Positions 1 to 12,742 of a stretch of DNA of 64,000 nucleotides are shown here, one piece after another. Each line of letters starts with the position of its first letter. The stretch's first letter is position 1. The notes under the pieces were generated by a model that was not told where the DNA came from, searched no databases, and saw only the letters and a program-made list of their open reading frames with translations. A program made the position numbers and the translations under genes. This DNA comes from Cryptomeria japonica (lineage: Eukaryota; Streptophyta; Pinopsida; Cupressales; Cupressaceae): contig NC_081413.1 of NCBI RefSeq assembly GCF_030272615.1, positions 17,804,285-17,868,284 of the forward strand. The letters are read 5' to 3'.

Positions 1-241
1 CCACAAACCTAGAATATGGTAGATCTAACATATCCATAATGCTTCCCTGAGATCTGCAATACAAGATATAAACCTGTATTGAAGTGTGGATCAATAAACC
101 TGTTCTCTGTCAAATACTATGTTTTCCAGTCTATCAGACTTAACCAAAATTAATCACTCTTCCGATATGAACAAACTGAGCTATGCATATGGGTGCATTA
201 GCATTAGTTGCCATCAATGACAACATTGGTTCATCTATGCA
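1..241. other. unassigned left edge
   Basis: No convincing gene or repeat is visible here. The sequence runs into the LINE 3'-end relic that follows and may belong to it. Confidence 0.3.
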
Positions 242-950
242 GTGTCTCTTGACAACAAGGGGATGGACGAGTTGCTTGAGTGGGTGGAGCTGGGTAGAGG
301 GTTCATTATGACTTTGGGGGATTGGGTGGTTGTGTCGGGCTACCCTCCACACGTTCATCCCTTCATTCTTTGGAGAGCCATGGAAGAAAGAAATGTGCGA
401 AGGCATGAAGTGGTTAAAGGGTGGCGAGCGATGAGGGACTATGTCATAGATTGGGAGCTTGTCCTTGTCTCCGAGGTGCCATTTGAGTTGATGGACCTCA
501 CCAAACTCAAATTCAAATTGGCAGATTACTGGTGAGATGAGTAACCCCAGGGAAGATGCAAGGGTTGTGCTTCATGAGGCAGAGGAGTGGTAGGAGGCCA
601 TAGTTCCAAGAGGAACCAAAGGCAAGGCAAGGTGGAGCAGGTTGATGGTGGAAGAGGTGGGGAATTGGGATGATTGTTTGATTGATTTTCCTTATTTTTT
701 ATATTGTCTGCTCTCGATACTATATTTTTTTTCTGAAAACATTGTAATTTTGGAATGGGGCATAATTTGACCTGTAGACTTCATGGGTGATATTGAATGC
801 CCGGTTGGAGGCTTTAGGATTGGAAGGGTAGGAGTTGGATGTTATTTTTGATGAGATACTCTAACGGAAATGTATGTATGATCTTGCAAACTTTTATCTA
901 ATAATAATAATAATACTAAATATTTACCGACCAAAAAAATAAAAAATAAA
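242..950 (+). mobile_element. LINE 3'-end relic with 97-aa ORF
   Basis: An ORF of 97 codons (242-535) is followed by an untranslated stretch that contains CCGGTTGGA near 802 and ends in a TAA-rich, then A-rich tail at about 900-950. This resembles the segment 6940-7853: there a longer ORF containing GWEAM is followed by the same CCGGTTGGA motif and a poly(A) tail. Here the ORF contains GWRAM followed by a similar hydrophobic pattern. I read it as the C-terminal end of a LINE ORF2 beyond RNase H, truncated at its 5' side. The link to 6940-7602 is my own by-eye alignment; no reverse transcriptase is present. Confidence 0.45.
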
Positions 951-965
951 AAATAATTATAAAAT

Positions 966-1005
966 AAAACAAGTGTCACGTAGTGGCGAGTACTTGCCTT
1001 TATAG
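966..1005. repeat. 40-bp repeat, copy 1
   Basis: A segment beginning AATAAAACAAGTG and ending AGTACTTGCCTT recurs with about four mismatches at 5903-5942. Both copies are embedded in AT-rich DNA. Its origin is unknown; it may mark a shared short interspersed element. Confidence 0.5.
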
Positions 1006-1094
1006 TATTGTAATAAAAATATTTATTGTAATTCTTAATTTTTATAATTTTGAATTACTGTTCATTGTCAAAAATGTTAAAGGAGATTTGATTG

Positions 1095-1440
1095 GGGTAG
1101 TTTAGTAAAACTTTCTGATGGCACAAACAATGATGCCGAATAGGCAACTCTTTTTGGCAGACTTAGGTTGTGCAAGAGTAAGAACCTACCTTAATATGGA
1201 CATTGAGGAGGATTCTTTAAATGTGGTGAGAGCAGTGATGAAAATTTTTGTACCAAGTTGGAAATGACAAATGTGGATTGCTGGCATTTGTAATTTATTA
1301 AGAGATGTTGGAGAATATTTGATCATACACATTTATTGTTAAGATGATCACACACATTTATCGTTAAGCAAATAGAGAGGCGGATTTTTTCTCGAACCAT
1401 GCAATCGACCAAAGTGTATCAAAGGGATGACAAGTAACCA
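1095..1440 (+). pseudogene. LINE RNase H relic
   Basis: Conceptual translation shows remnants of a plant LINE RNase H domain (RVT_3 type): a GTNNDAE motif with a stop just after it, then IEEDSLNVVRAV, which corresponds to the conserved E/D-S...V strand. Frameshifts and stops interrupt it. The intact family uses this domain to remove RNA from the cDNA intermediate. A less damaged relative lies at 6052-6540. The limits are approximate because the reading frame is decayed. Confidence 0.5.
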
Positions 1441-2189
1441 GTGTTGGGATAAGGAAAGAGGATGCCTCCATTACATAGTTTTGAATTTGGGTAGGGTCCT
1501 ATTCGACAAGGAGCCAACACAATCAAGCAAGGACAATTTGAATCCTTTTCTATTCAAGCTTTGAGATCACTAACAAGTTAAATACATGCGAGAGATTGAC
1601 TTTGAGTGTGGATTGTGGAACTAGTATAATGACAAGCTCAAAGAGGAAACATGATTTCATCTCGCTCCTAGATTGCAAGTGTAGCTACAAGCAAAAGTCT
1701 ATCAATGATCAGTTAAATGAGGTTTTTTCTTTCATGGGCGGCATTGAAAAATATGTTATTAGAGACATTATTCGGGAGAAAAAACTGTTGAGGGTGCACA
1801 TTCACATGTTGAGATCCTGGAGAGGTATGTGTACAACATAGTTCAAACAACAGGGAACCAAAAATACATGGTGAATACCATCAAATAATTGGTGCATCCG
1901 TAGTTAAAAAACATGGCTCTAGATGTGGTGAAAGACATTTTGTTGGAACTTGATCAAGGCTTATTAGTGATGTCATCTATGTCAAATCTTGAAAGGAGAG
2001 TGAACAACTGAAGGAGATTGTTGAAGTGAAGGCTCTTGAAGATAGCATAATAGATATTGTGAGCTCAGATTGTGGTAACTACATGAGAGAGGAAAACAAC
2101 ACAAACACACCAATGAGACATTATGTTAGAGATTCAAAATTATTAGGATAACAAATGAAGTAAGATCTTAAGCGCATCTCATTGTTCTC
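1441..2189. other. unassigned stretch with 81-aa ORF
   Basis: It contains an 81-codon plus-strand ORF (1596-1841) with no domain I recognise. Codon quality looks weak and stops are frequent around it. It lies between an RNase H relic and a decayed LTR and is probably transposon debris. Confidence 0.3.
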
Positions 2190-3688
2190 TATCTCCAAGG
2201 ATCCTTCAAATCAAGGTGACTCTCAGCTTGGAAGAGCACTTGATCTATAGGATGACAACCAAAAGAACGAGGGATATATGATGATTCTAAGATCAAAATG
2301 GAAATGCAACTAAGATCTTAGTGATGATTTAGATATGAAACTAGATGATGATAGGATGCAAGATATTGATATGAAGCTAACTAGCATGAAAATGATGATA
2401 TTAAACTAGCATATAAAATGAAGCTAACATGATATTGCTAAATGATATGCAAAACTAAAATGATCTAATTACTATTATTAAAGAGATTTGAACAATGCTT
2501 GATGAAATGAGACTATAAGTTTGATGCACAAAGACTTGGATTTTTGAAAATGAAGAATGAGAGCTCTATTTATAGGGAAAATAGGGCAATGGAGGATTGA
2601 GATTGAATCAACAAGGGCTAGGATTGAAAGTTATCAATCCATGTTTACAATTTTCACCAATGAAATGGTGACAATTGTCAACAAGAGATGGCTTGAGAGG
2701 AAATGTAAGAGGCATTAAATGCATGAGAAGACATGAAGGTTACCTTAGGAGGTAAGGGTTATGGTTAGGTTAGAGTTATCCATTGGATAAAGCTTTTACC
2801 CAAGGAGTAAACTCTTGTGCAAGGGTTAATAGGATAATTAGGGTCAAAGCCATAAGTACTTGATGAGACCCTTGAGTTAAATGAGGGTTAAGTTAGAGAG
2901 AAAGTCTCTAACCATGTGGGAAGGTTGAGTTAACCATTAATGGTTTGGAAGACTTTGAAGGTTAACTTGTTGAGGAAATAAAGCCTTTAATGCATTTCAA
3001 AGACTTTGAGACATTTTTGAGACATTTTTTTGACTCTCTTCATCTTGATGATGGATCACAGAGTGTGATCCGAAACGTTGATGCAAAAATCTTTCACACA
3101 ATCAAATCCAGAAATGCACTCTTGATAATTAAGTGATCTCTCTTAAGGAATGTGCAAATGTTTAAGAGATGAATTAGGTTAATTAAGATAGGATTTAGAA
3201 GAATCTAGAAGGCTCTAGAAGAGGTTTATGAGGCAAATGGGAGATGTAGGATTTTGCAAGTGGGGGGGGGAAAATAATTTAATTAAAATAAAATTAATTT
3301 ATTTTAATTTTGGTTGCAACTTGCATTTGTAGGATTTAAATAAATATTGATTTATTTAAATGTGATTTTTAATTTTGCAAGTGGGGGGATTTAATTAAAT
3401 GTAAATTTAATTAAATGGGCTAGAAGGGGATTTTAATTAAATGTGAATTTAATTAAAAATGGCTAGAAGGGGGATTTTAATTAAATGTGAATTTATTTTA
3501 AAATGGCTAGAAGGGGGATTTTAATTAAATGTGAATTTAATTAAAAATGGCCAGAGGGGGGATTTTAATTAAATGCGAATTTAATTAAAAATGGTTAGAA
3601 GGGGGCTATTAATTGGAAGAAATAGGGATAATTAAATGAATAAAATTCACTTAATTTGTTGTGCAACTTTTAGGTGTCTATAGATACA
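2190..3688 (-). mobile_element. decayed solo LTR related to the Tat LTR
   Basis: Shared blocks, in the same order, link it to the gypsy LTRs at 40074-41692 and 55707-57381: CTCTCAGCTT near 2220, CTCTATTTATAG (2564-2575), GGATTGAAAG, GCTTGAGAGG and GCATTAAATGC. The TATA box reads CTATAAATAG on the minus strand, as in those LTRs, so the promoter points left. Identity is clearly lower than between the two gypsy LTRs, so this is an older insertion. I could not fix the ends or find a target duplication; the limits are approximate. Confidence 0.6.
3390..3605. repeat. 43-44 bp tandem repeat, about 5 copies
   Basis: Units beginning GGCTAGAAGGGGGATTTTAA start near 3418, 3461, 3505, 3549 and 3593 and contain the palindromic TTTAATTAAA block. 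The array sits at the start side (minus orientation) of the decayed LTR, where the intact gypsy LTRs also carry AT-rich repeats. Confidence 0.8.
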
Positions 3689-4252
3689 TATGCCTATCTT
3701 GTACGCTTTAATAATGAAGCTTTATCTTTGACATAGATCGAATGGCTTCAAGAGATCATCGAAGTTATTCAAGTACCGATGCGTACTCTATATGAATAAA
3801 TATGTAATCTTTTTTTTGTAAGTAATGGAAGGGAGCTACCCCTATGGTTGTAATTTGTTGAAAAAAAATTCAATCATTGTTATTTTAAAATTAGATTATT
3901 TCAATTGTATTTTTGTAATATTAACTATTTCTCAATCCAATTAAATATTATTAATAATTATAATATAATATAAACATTATAGTGAAAATATACATTTTTC
4001 TTATTAATAAAATCCTAATTTAATTATAAAATCTATATAATTATAATTATAATAATAAAATTAATCCAAAACTTAATTATTAATTATTAGTTTAAGATTA
4101 TATATTATTTTAATTAATAGTTATGTAATATTAATTATAACTGATCTTAATAAAATAACTATTGATAATTATAAAATTATATAATATAAACAATAAAGTG
4201 AAAATACGTATTTTTTAATAGCTAAATGAATATTTAAATTAATGATTAAATA
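3689..4252. other. AT-rich spacer
   Basis: Low-complexity A/T sequence without an ORF. A segment near 3825 (GGAGCTACCCCTATGG) mirrors GGGGATAGCTCCC near 4277, suggesting remains of LINE 3' untranslated sequence. Confidence 0.35.
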
Positions 4253-5190
4253 TTATTATTATTTTTATAGATAAGTGCTATCAAAGGGGATAGCTCCCAT
4301 TACATTGAAAGATAAAAAATATGACCCAATCTAGATCAAACCACCTAGAGCATACTCTCAGACCACATTAGTTTGTGAGGTAATTGAAGATCACAACTAG
4401 ACATCTTCCAATCTCCATAACCTTGACGACACTTGCAGTTGAGAGCTAATTACCATCCGAGTTTAGCAATTTGCAGAAGGGGTAAAGTTGTTGTTTATTA
4501 CAGCAATTCGGTACACCTCCCAAGCATTGTCAATGAAATTCTTTTTCCTCTGCATCCTTTCATCATCTATAGTAGAGACTAACGACCCAATTTCAACACC
4601 ATCATCATTCGAGACATAATTGTCACAGTTAAAGTATATCTTGAGAATGCTCACAAATTTTCCCTCTTCCAAATCTAGGATGGCATTTGGAATTGTCTCC
4701 CCATCCACCTCCCAGATGAAATTTGAGATCTTCTCAATGTAGCCTTCTTTAGAATCTATTATGTCAACCAACGGGCACAACATTGCCTCATAAACAAACC
4801 CATCACACCAATGGTGATCCTCACCCAGACAAACTTTCACCAGATCCCTTATGCAACTTTCCCCCACCCGTCGATCATTCGTGGTGAAAAAGTGTCGACA
4901 CTACTCCATTAATGTTTCCTATTTGCATAAGCAACTTAGATTGAAGTGATTTGCTATTCCTTAATGCAGATTGATTTGTCTATTACTAGTAACCAATTTA
5001 TAGCCAATTTTGTCATCCATGACTTGCCCAAAAAAAGATTTATTGAGATTTGCTTAGGCTATTGCCAAACTAAAAGGATTTCTTGAGCCAATGCCATTCT
5101 AATCTTGGGGGCCAATCACAAATGGATGACCAATTAATAGATACCATGTTTATATCGAATCAAGACAAGATCCCAATCGTGAATAAAAAC
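4253..5190 (-). mobile_element. LINE 3'-end relic with 134-aa ORF
   Basis: On the minus strand a 134-codon ORF (4867-4463) is followed by about 210 bases of untranslated sequence, ending at an A/TAA-rich tail near 4253. Its last third carries NAWEVYRIAV, which aligns with GWEAM...V in the ORF at 6940-7602; the preceding acidic and hydrophobic pattern also follows that ORF. Upstream (to about 5190) are further short open pieces broken by stops. I interpret it as the C-terminal extension of a LINE ORF2. Similarity is weak and judged by eye, so this could be an unrelated gene fragment. Confidence 0.4.
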
Positions 5191-6050
<860 letters not shown>

Positions 6051-6051
6051 T

Positions 6052-6540
6052 TTACTACCTGTTAATGGGTCCCGGAGGGCTAATCCCCTTTCAGAATCAG
6101 CAAAAGAAGAGGCCAAATGGGAACCGCCTACTAAGGACTGGATTAAAATAAACTTTGATGGGGCTTCTAGGGGAAACCTGGGAATCTTAGGAGTGGGAGT
6201 AGTCGCAAGAAATGATAAAGGGGTTATCCTATTCAAGGGGCCTCGACGACTTTAGAATGGGGACAAATAATGAAGCTGAAGCACAACGGCACTAATGGCC
6301 GCAAAATTGGCCATAAACATGAAAGTAACAAAAGTGCACCTAGAAGGGGATTCCCAAGTGGTGATCAACACAATAGCGAAGGGTACCACCCCCTCGTGGA
6401 AACTATCTCATTGGGTGGAGATAATATGAGAAAAACTCACTTCTTTTGAGGATTTTTCGGGTCTCCCATGTCAGGAGAGGTGCCAATGCAGTGGTGGACC
6501 TCCTCTCCAATATTGGATGTGACATAACATGTCAAGTGGC
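6052..6540 (+). pseudogene. LINE ORF2 RNase H domain (broken)
   Basis: The frame starting near 6100 reads as the classic plant LINE RNase H (RVT_3): W.PP..WIK followed by INFDGASRGNPG-like sequence (here GNLG) with the first catalytic Asp. After a frameshift come NNEAEA and then LEGDSQVVINTIAKG with the second Asp, and further on RRGANAVVDLLSNIGCD, the usual end of the domain. At least two frameshifts and one stop separate these blocks, so it cannot be translated whole. The domain degrades RNA in RNA:DNA hybrids during target-primed reverse transcription. The ORF at 6940-7602 follows in the same orientation and probably belongs to the same element. Confidence 0.75.
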
Positions 6541-6939
6541 AAAGTGGTGGTCGGGAAATGACAGAGTATGGAAGTGGATTTAATGCAGTCTGAGAAGCAC
6601 AAACCAGTAAGCTCGCAAGATAGCTAAAAAGGACGAGTCATCACTATCACAGGCATCGTAATTAATGTGGCAGTTCAAAAGCACGAAGTGGTTGTTCGAG
6701 ACAATGGCGGTGGGCAGTAAATCTGCCATGAAATATCTTTCCATTAATACCACAGATTATGCATTGATGTCTTGTCGCAAACGACGATGGATTTATAACT
6801 ATTTTGAATTTTGAGTAATGTATTAGTTAAAAACCGGATTAATGAAGGTTTGTTGTGTCTCTGCAATTTTTTTTTTTGTATCAACAGGGTTTGAGTAGGT
6901 TTGATGGAGACTAATTTCACTCTCAGAACATAGAAGAAA

Positions 6940-7602
6940 TTGGTCCCTTTTCTGGGAACGGTGTCAGACAAACGAATGCAAGGCCTTTTAAAATATAAGG
7001 AAGAAAAGTTGTGGAGTGCGGCTTGGCTAATGCTAGGGGACGAACTGGTGCATATCCATTTTAGGTACAGGACAAACATGGAGGTCTATTCTTTGATAAT
7101 GGCCTGGGCTTGCGAATTTGAACCTGAAGTGGAGAAAGTCAAGCTTACAATGAAAAAGCTTGTTGACGGGGACTACTTGATTAATCTTGATTCCATCTTG
7201 GAATGGGTAATCCCTCAGACCGGAATTCGTATCCGAGAAGGAGAGGCAGCGGAGGAGATACTACCATTTGTCAGAGGACCGAAGAATCGGTTAAAGGAGC
7301 AATGCAGGGAACGAGCTCGAATTGGCTGGGAAGCCATGAAGCTTTGTGTCAAGTTGATACGAACATACGAGGTCTTAAAGGCACTCAAGGTGGTGGCGCG
7401 CATGGAGGTGGGAAGAGAGCTTCATGACCGTTTCGAGGAGGGGAGAGCAGTTCAGTTCCTAGCTAGCCTTGAAGGTGACCCAGACTTTGGGAACTTGGAC
7501 TGCATTCCGAAGATGAAGACTGAAGTAGCCAAAGGGAAAGCTTTGATAGAGATTGCGGATGAGGAGGTGAAGAAGACGAACCAGAGCGATTCAGACTGAG
7601 CG
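6940..7602 (+). CDS. 219-aa ORF, likely LINE C-terminal extension
   Basis: The longest intact ORF in the left 18 kb (219 codons), rich in Glu, Lys and Arg, predicted mostly helical and soluble, with no signal peptide or membrane segment. I recognise no named domain. It starts about 400 bases after the RNase H relic and ends about 240 bases before a poly(A) tail, so it sits where a LINE 3' end would be. Related but shorter sequences occupy the same position in the relics at 242-950 and 4253-5190; all share a G/A-W-E/R-A-M-like motif followed by V..I...E. This suggests a domain after RNase H in a LINE lineage, either as a third ORF or as an ORF2 extension. The M at 6940 is simply the first in frame; sequence just upstream is partly open in other frames. 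Confidence 0.45.
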
Positions 7603-7838
7603 ATCACGGTGCCAAAAATCTATTTTTTTGCTTTATGCTTATATGGTTTTTTAAAACAATAATATTTCTGGATGACTGTAATATTTTGTGCATGACTGCA
7701 CAATACTGTTTTTACTTCTATTTCCGGTTGGAACTCTGCACAGTAGGTTTGAACTGAAATTTTGGGCTGATGTTGAAATCAGAATGGCTCTCGTTGAATG
7801 TAGCTATTTTTGAAAATCAATATAACAAAATTACCGAT

Positions 7839-7853
7839 AAAAAAAAAAAAAAA
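7839..7853 (+). other. LINE poly(A) tail
   Basis: A run of 15 A follows TTACCGAT, about 115 bases after the CCGGTTGGA motif (about 7724). The relic at 242-950 ends in the same way (TTACCGACC then A-rich). It marks the 3' end of the LINE holding the 6052-7602 coding remains. Confidence 0.65.
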
Positions 7854-9330
7854 TTTACTAGGAAAAATAATATAAATTAAAAAATCCTAATAAATTTTTA
7901 ATTTCACAAAATAAAGTTAAATAATTGAAATAGTTTTAGATTTAAATCTACTTTAAAAACTAAAATATAATAAACAAAAATGTGTAAGCAAAACTATATA
8001 AAAAATTACATATTAAGAAAAATTAAAATTAATAATAAATAACAATAGTCTTGATAGATAATAATTTTATTAAGTCAAATTAATTAAATAAAAATAGTAA
8101 TAATTTTTAAAATTCATTATAATTTAAATATAATAAAATATGTATAAAAGTATAATTAGTTTTAAACATATTAATTCAATAAAAAAAATTGTAACTAAAA
8201 ATAACAAATCAATTTATTTTATTATAACATAACATTTTTTTACTTATGTAATTATTATTATAAATACTTTTATTATTTGATTTGATTATAGATCTATTTA
8301 TGTTATAATAATATATTATTAAAATAATGTAACATTATAAAATTCTATATTTATTTTCCTCTATAAAATACAGAATGTCCATTAAATTTGGTCTGAACAC
8401 ATAGTTGCCACTAAAACTAATTAACCCGCTTATAACAGCTAAATTGTATTTAGCTAATAAGTGTACAGAAAAATAATTTTTAGTAATTTATAATGTTAAA
8501 AATTGTAGAATTAGATTTGGTAAATAAAAAGATTGAAAAAATTAAATGTTAAAATTTGTTTGTGATTGGTTCAAATTAATTTTTTTAATAACTAGTTAAC
8601 TGGAAAAACAAAAAACTCATTACAATAAAAGTACTAATAAAAGTTATTAAGATAAATTCTGAATTAAATTAATTAAATTTTCATATTTATTAAACCTAAT
8701 TCAAGAGACTCATGATTTTATTTCTTTACACGATTAAACTAAAAGTCAAATGCTGCAAGGTAAATGAAAATAAAGTTGATACCCCCGATTTAATCCTAAT
8801 CAAGGAAGTCGCCTTTATAAATATTGTGTCTAAAACATACAATATTATGAAGTTACCCTCTGAAAAGGAGGAAAGAATAAAGAGCAGTCCGCTGCTTCTT
8901 CAAAATCCATGGAGTTGTCCCCTTCCCCAGAAACAGATAACCAGTTTCACATCGGTTCTGTCCACGGAAAGAATAAAGAGCAGTCTCCTGAGTCCAAAGT
9001 AAAGATCCTTTGTCTCCGATTTGAATATAGAAAACCACCACTTTTAATGATTTGAGTTCTTTTTTGTTCATTTCTTGCTTGAGATTTTGGTTGAAGCCTC
9101 ATCAATTCATTTCAAAGACCAAACTTCCATTTCACTCTGGTGGAAGATCAATGGAAACGCACTGGGTCTAAGCAGAAATTCTAGGCCGACGTGGACACCA
9201 ATTCTGTAAGTCTATAGTCAATGATTTCTCTCTTTTTAATCTTTTCTGCCTCTAAATGTCTGTAGGCGTCGATGAATTTCTTCGTATGATAAAATTCATG
9301 TTTCAAAAACAGAATAGGTTCATAAAATTC
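7854..9330. other. AT-rich non-coding stretch
   Basis: Mostly A/T-rich spacer up to about 8700, then a more balanced segment. GAAAGAATAAAGAGCAGTC occurs twice (about 8871 and 8968). A donor-like CTGTAAGT lies near 9206. No protein-coding signal convinces me. Confidence 0.4.
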
Positions 9331-9339
9331 AAGATACTT

Positions 9340-9720
9340 AGATTGCCATTATTGAATAAACAAGATGGGTGTTGTACGATATGGCTCAGGTAGGAGTGCA
9401 CAGTTCAAAAATACAAAACACGTGTTAAAAAATTCAAAACGGTTAAGTTGTCATTTCATAAAACCAAAAAAAGTGTTCAAAAAATCATGATGGCTGGATT
9501 GGCCATAGTGAAACAATAAGATGGGTGTTTAAAATTTGACGGAGGCTGGGTTGCCCATTTCAAAAAACAAGATGAGTGTCATAAAATTCAACCTGGTTAG
9601 ATTTCTCATATCGAAAAACAAGACGAATGCTATAAAATCTGACAGAGGTTGGATTGACTATTTCAAAAAACATTATGGGTGTTATAATTTTTAACACAGG
9701 TCTAACTGCAGTGGACATAT
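9340..9720. repeat. degenerate ~60-bp repeats
   Basis: Variants of AAAAAACAAGATGGGTGTTATAAAATT followed by a GG-TT-GATTG segment recur about six times at 55-65 base intervals. Copies are strongly diverged, so this is an old tandem array. Confidence 0.6.
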
Positions 9721-9754
9721 CAGGTTTCTGTGTTTAAACGAGTGTAACTTGAAG

Positions 9755-10000
9755 AAAAGGGCGACTTAAAATTAAACATGGCTATAGCATTGAATGGTAC
9801 TTTGTGATGTGATTTAGTGTTAAGTTGAAGGGATTGTTCAATAAAAGTCTGAGGTTCCTGTAACGTTAAGTTGAAGGGGATTGTTCAATAAAAGGGCAAC
9901 TTAAAATTAAACATGGCTATAGCATTGAATAGCATTTTGTGATGTGATTTGGTGTTAAGTTGAAGGGGATTTTTCAATAAAAGTCTCAGGTTCCTGTAAT
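9755..10000. repeat. duplication of about 110 bp
   Basis: The block from GACTTAAAATTAAACATGGC to GTTCCTGTAA occurs at about 9763-9862 and 9898-9998 with few differences, separated by a partial third copy of the GTTAAGTTGAAGGG segment. Confidence 0.85.
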
Positions 10001-12737
10001 CTTGATGGTCAGATTCTAAAACAGAGAAAGTTAAATTTGTAAGCCTGGAATGCCTTTAATGGAATTATATTCTTTGGCAGTTGCATCTAAGCTATGGAAA
10101 CCTACTTTTAGTTTGAAAAAAATAGCAAAAAGAATCTATCAGGATTGGGACGGTACATTATATATATATATATGTGGTTAATAGGCTGAGGTGTGAGTGA
10201 TAGCAATATGGGATTGGGATGACGGGGTTGTTGGACCATGTATTCACACATATAGATCTCTCGAAGATGTTCAACTATGCAATTGTTGACCACTACCTTG
10301 ATTTAGTGTTTACTGATGCCGGGGTGCAGTTTATATTTAGGTCGACCTAATTATTAGGTCACTGCCAAGCAAGACACCAGTACCCCTTTTGTGCAAGCTC
10401 ACAAGATGCTTGTTTGCCATTTAACATATATTGTTCAAATTTTATCTCCATTGAGTCACTTTCCCATTCATAGAGACCTATCGGAGGCCTTTGAGCACTC
10501 AATTGTTGACCAACCACTCGTTGTTTACTAATGCAGGCTACATTAGAAGAGGTAAGATTATTCATTGGATCATTGTCGAGTGAGACACTGATTTGACATA
10601 GGGGACTCCAATATGGACACCCACAAGAGGCTTGTTTCCCTTTTACCTTTTATATTATTCAACTTTTGTATCCTTGGTTTTTGACCATATGACTGCCATT
10701 TGTAATCTTGAACACATCAATCCACCTATACTGAGAATACCATATTCATGGGTGTGCAGAGATACACAGATAACTAGTATGGACCCATTGAACCTGGGCG
10801 GGCTAGCTTGGGGATGTTGAGGAATTATTAATATTATATAGTGAATTTAGCACATAATGTCCATAAAAAATTGCTAATGTACTTTACAAATTAAAAAATA
10901 TGATTTTTTTTTTAATTCAAATTGGTGTTTTCTTTTGCATTTGAGGTAGTGGTTTGAATGTTCATGAGAGACCTTCTGCTGGATTAAAATGTTGTGTAGC
11001 ATCACGATTGTACCTTAGTGCAACCTAATATTTGTTTTGACATGCTCCAGCATATGTGGTTAGTTGCAATGTTGTCTCTTTGACTCCAATTGTTGCCAAT
11101 AACATTTGTGGAAATGCAACATTATGACATAATCTTAGCGAACTCAATGAGGTTCTCAATGGCCAAAGGACATTTCTACATATAAAATTTTTACACACAA
11201 GTTAAAAGAAGACTATTATGCCTAATGCATAAGACACTAGTAAAAATCAATTTCTAGTGAAGGGCTACATCTTTGCATTTTTTTTGTCTCAGCTTCTGTG
11301 AAATACAGAGCTGTTCCCTTCTATCAGCTCTTGACTATGGTTATGTAATCAGGAGGTTTCGTCTTTCTTTCCCATTTTGTAGATTGTCTGGTATGTAGTT
11401 AGAAGTTTTCTTGTCAAAGAGTGAGTTTTGTCTTGGTGGTTTCCTTAGAAGCTTCTGCAAAGGAGGCCTCCTTATATTTCCCTCCTAGCCCTTCTTCTAC
11501 ATCCTTTTCTGCCTGAAGAGGGAGACAACGATCTGGGTCAAGCATCTCAGGATTTTACTCCTTCCTTTGGTGATTTGTGAGTCTGCTTTTTTATTAATGA
11601 ATTAGACAGACATCCCAGTACTGTTCACTGGGTATGCTTTTCCTGATGTTTTTATCCTGGAAATGGGAGCATTTCACGAGCTTTGGGATGAGGACCAAAC
11701 CTCCCCACCCCATCCCGCCAAAAATGCAAAAAATGGGGACATCTCTATGACATCAGCTCAATTTGGGAAGGTCTAGCTTAATTCGGGAGTGATTTTAGTT
11801 GATTTGTTCTGGCTTTTTTACTATAATTTTTCTTTTATTCTCTCACACCTAGTTTTTGCGATTGCCTGTATATAGCATGTCTTTTATGTGGGAATCAAAT
11901 TAATGTATTAAATAAGGGTTATGATGATTGTCAGTAGTTGGTATTTTTATGCATTTAACATGTGAGTGTTTGGTGTAATTTTGTGGTTGACATGTTTTTG
12001 ATTGAGTTATTTTTAGTTATATTTATTTATGTATTTTAAACTTTTTAATAATAACTTTTATATATTATTTTAATAGTTGTCTCTCACCTCCCAGAATTTT
12101 GTTTACCTTCTCCAAAACTGTTTCCATTTATATATATGTGGGCAAACGAAACAGAAAGAAAAATAGATAATTTTTTGCATGCAAATAACTTTTCCAGTAC
12201 AATTGAAGTTACACATGAGAAGTTATTTGGAGCATGACCTAAATTGACATGATAGACCATAAGATGAAGTTGACCTGCCAAATTCTTACCTTAATAATCC
12301 CATCAGTTCTATTTCTCCAGTATAGTCAAAGACAATTTTACTGTTGGCATTAAATATCTCTTTGCCAAGTTCAAAATTTGAAATCATTTTAGTGATGATA
12401 TATCTAAATGAATCTATGATTTCTTCATTCCTGAAATTAGAATTTAGTATTAAAGGAATAAGGCTGGATTGAATTTGTGTAAATTCAGTCTGCATCTCAG
12501 CTAAATCAAAATCAAATTTTCGCTGGGACTGAGAACCAAAGCCAAATTAAATATCTAGTGATTGTTACCGCCAACTAAATGATCAGTCATGAATCTTGAT
12601 CAAGTGACTGATTCCAGTCACATTGAATCTTAAAACTGGACATGCCCCCATGCTCCTAGACACTTGGCACAGCATGTACGTCCAATAACCAGAGCTAGAC
12701 TTTCACTTTCAAGCCTACATTGTGGCAAGTCTTCAAG
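10001..12737. other. unassigned non-coding region
   Basis: No ORF with recognisable coding content. It holds a diverged tandem duplication: 10265-10480 and 10493-10700 share CAATTGTTGACCA, a GAGACAC/AAGACACC block and GATGCTTGTTTGCC/GAGGCTTGTTTCCC. The rest may be intron or intergenic sequence. Confidence 0.4.
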
Positions 12738-12742
12738 TTTTG

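Noticed and set aside
8712-9210. Possible 5' exon of the DHHC gene, with a donor-like CTGTAAGT near 9206
   Set aside because: There is no coding pattern, no link to the exon at 35034, and the distance of over 25 kb makes any pairing a guess.
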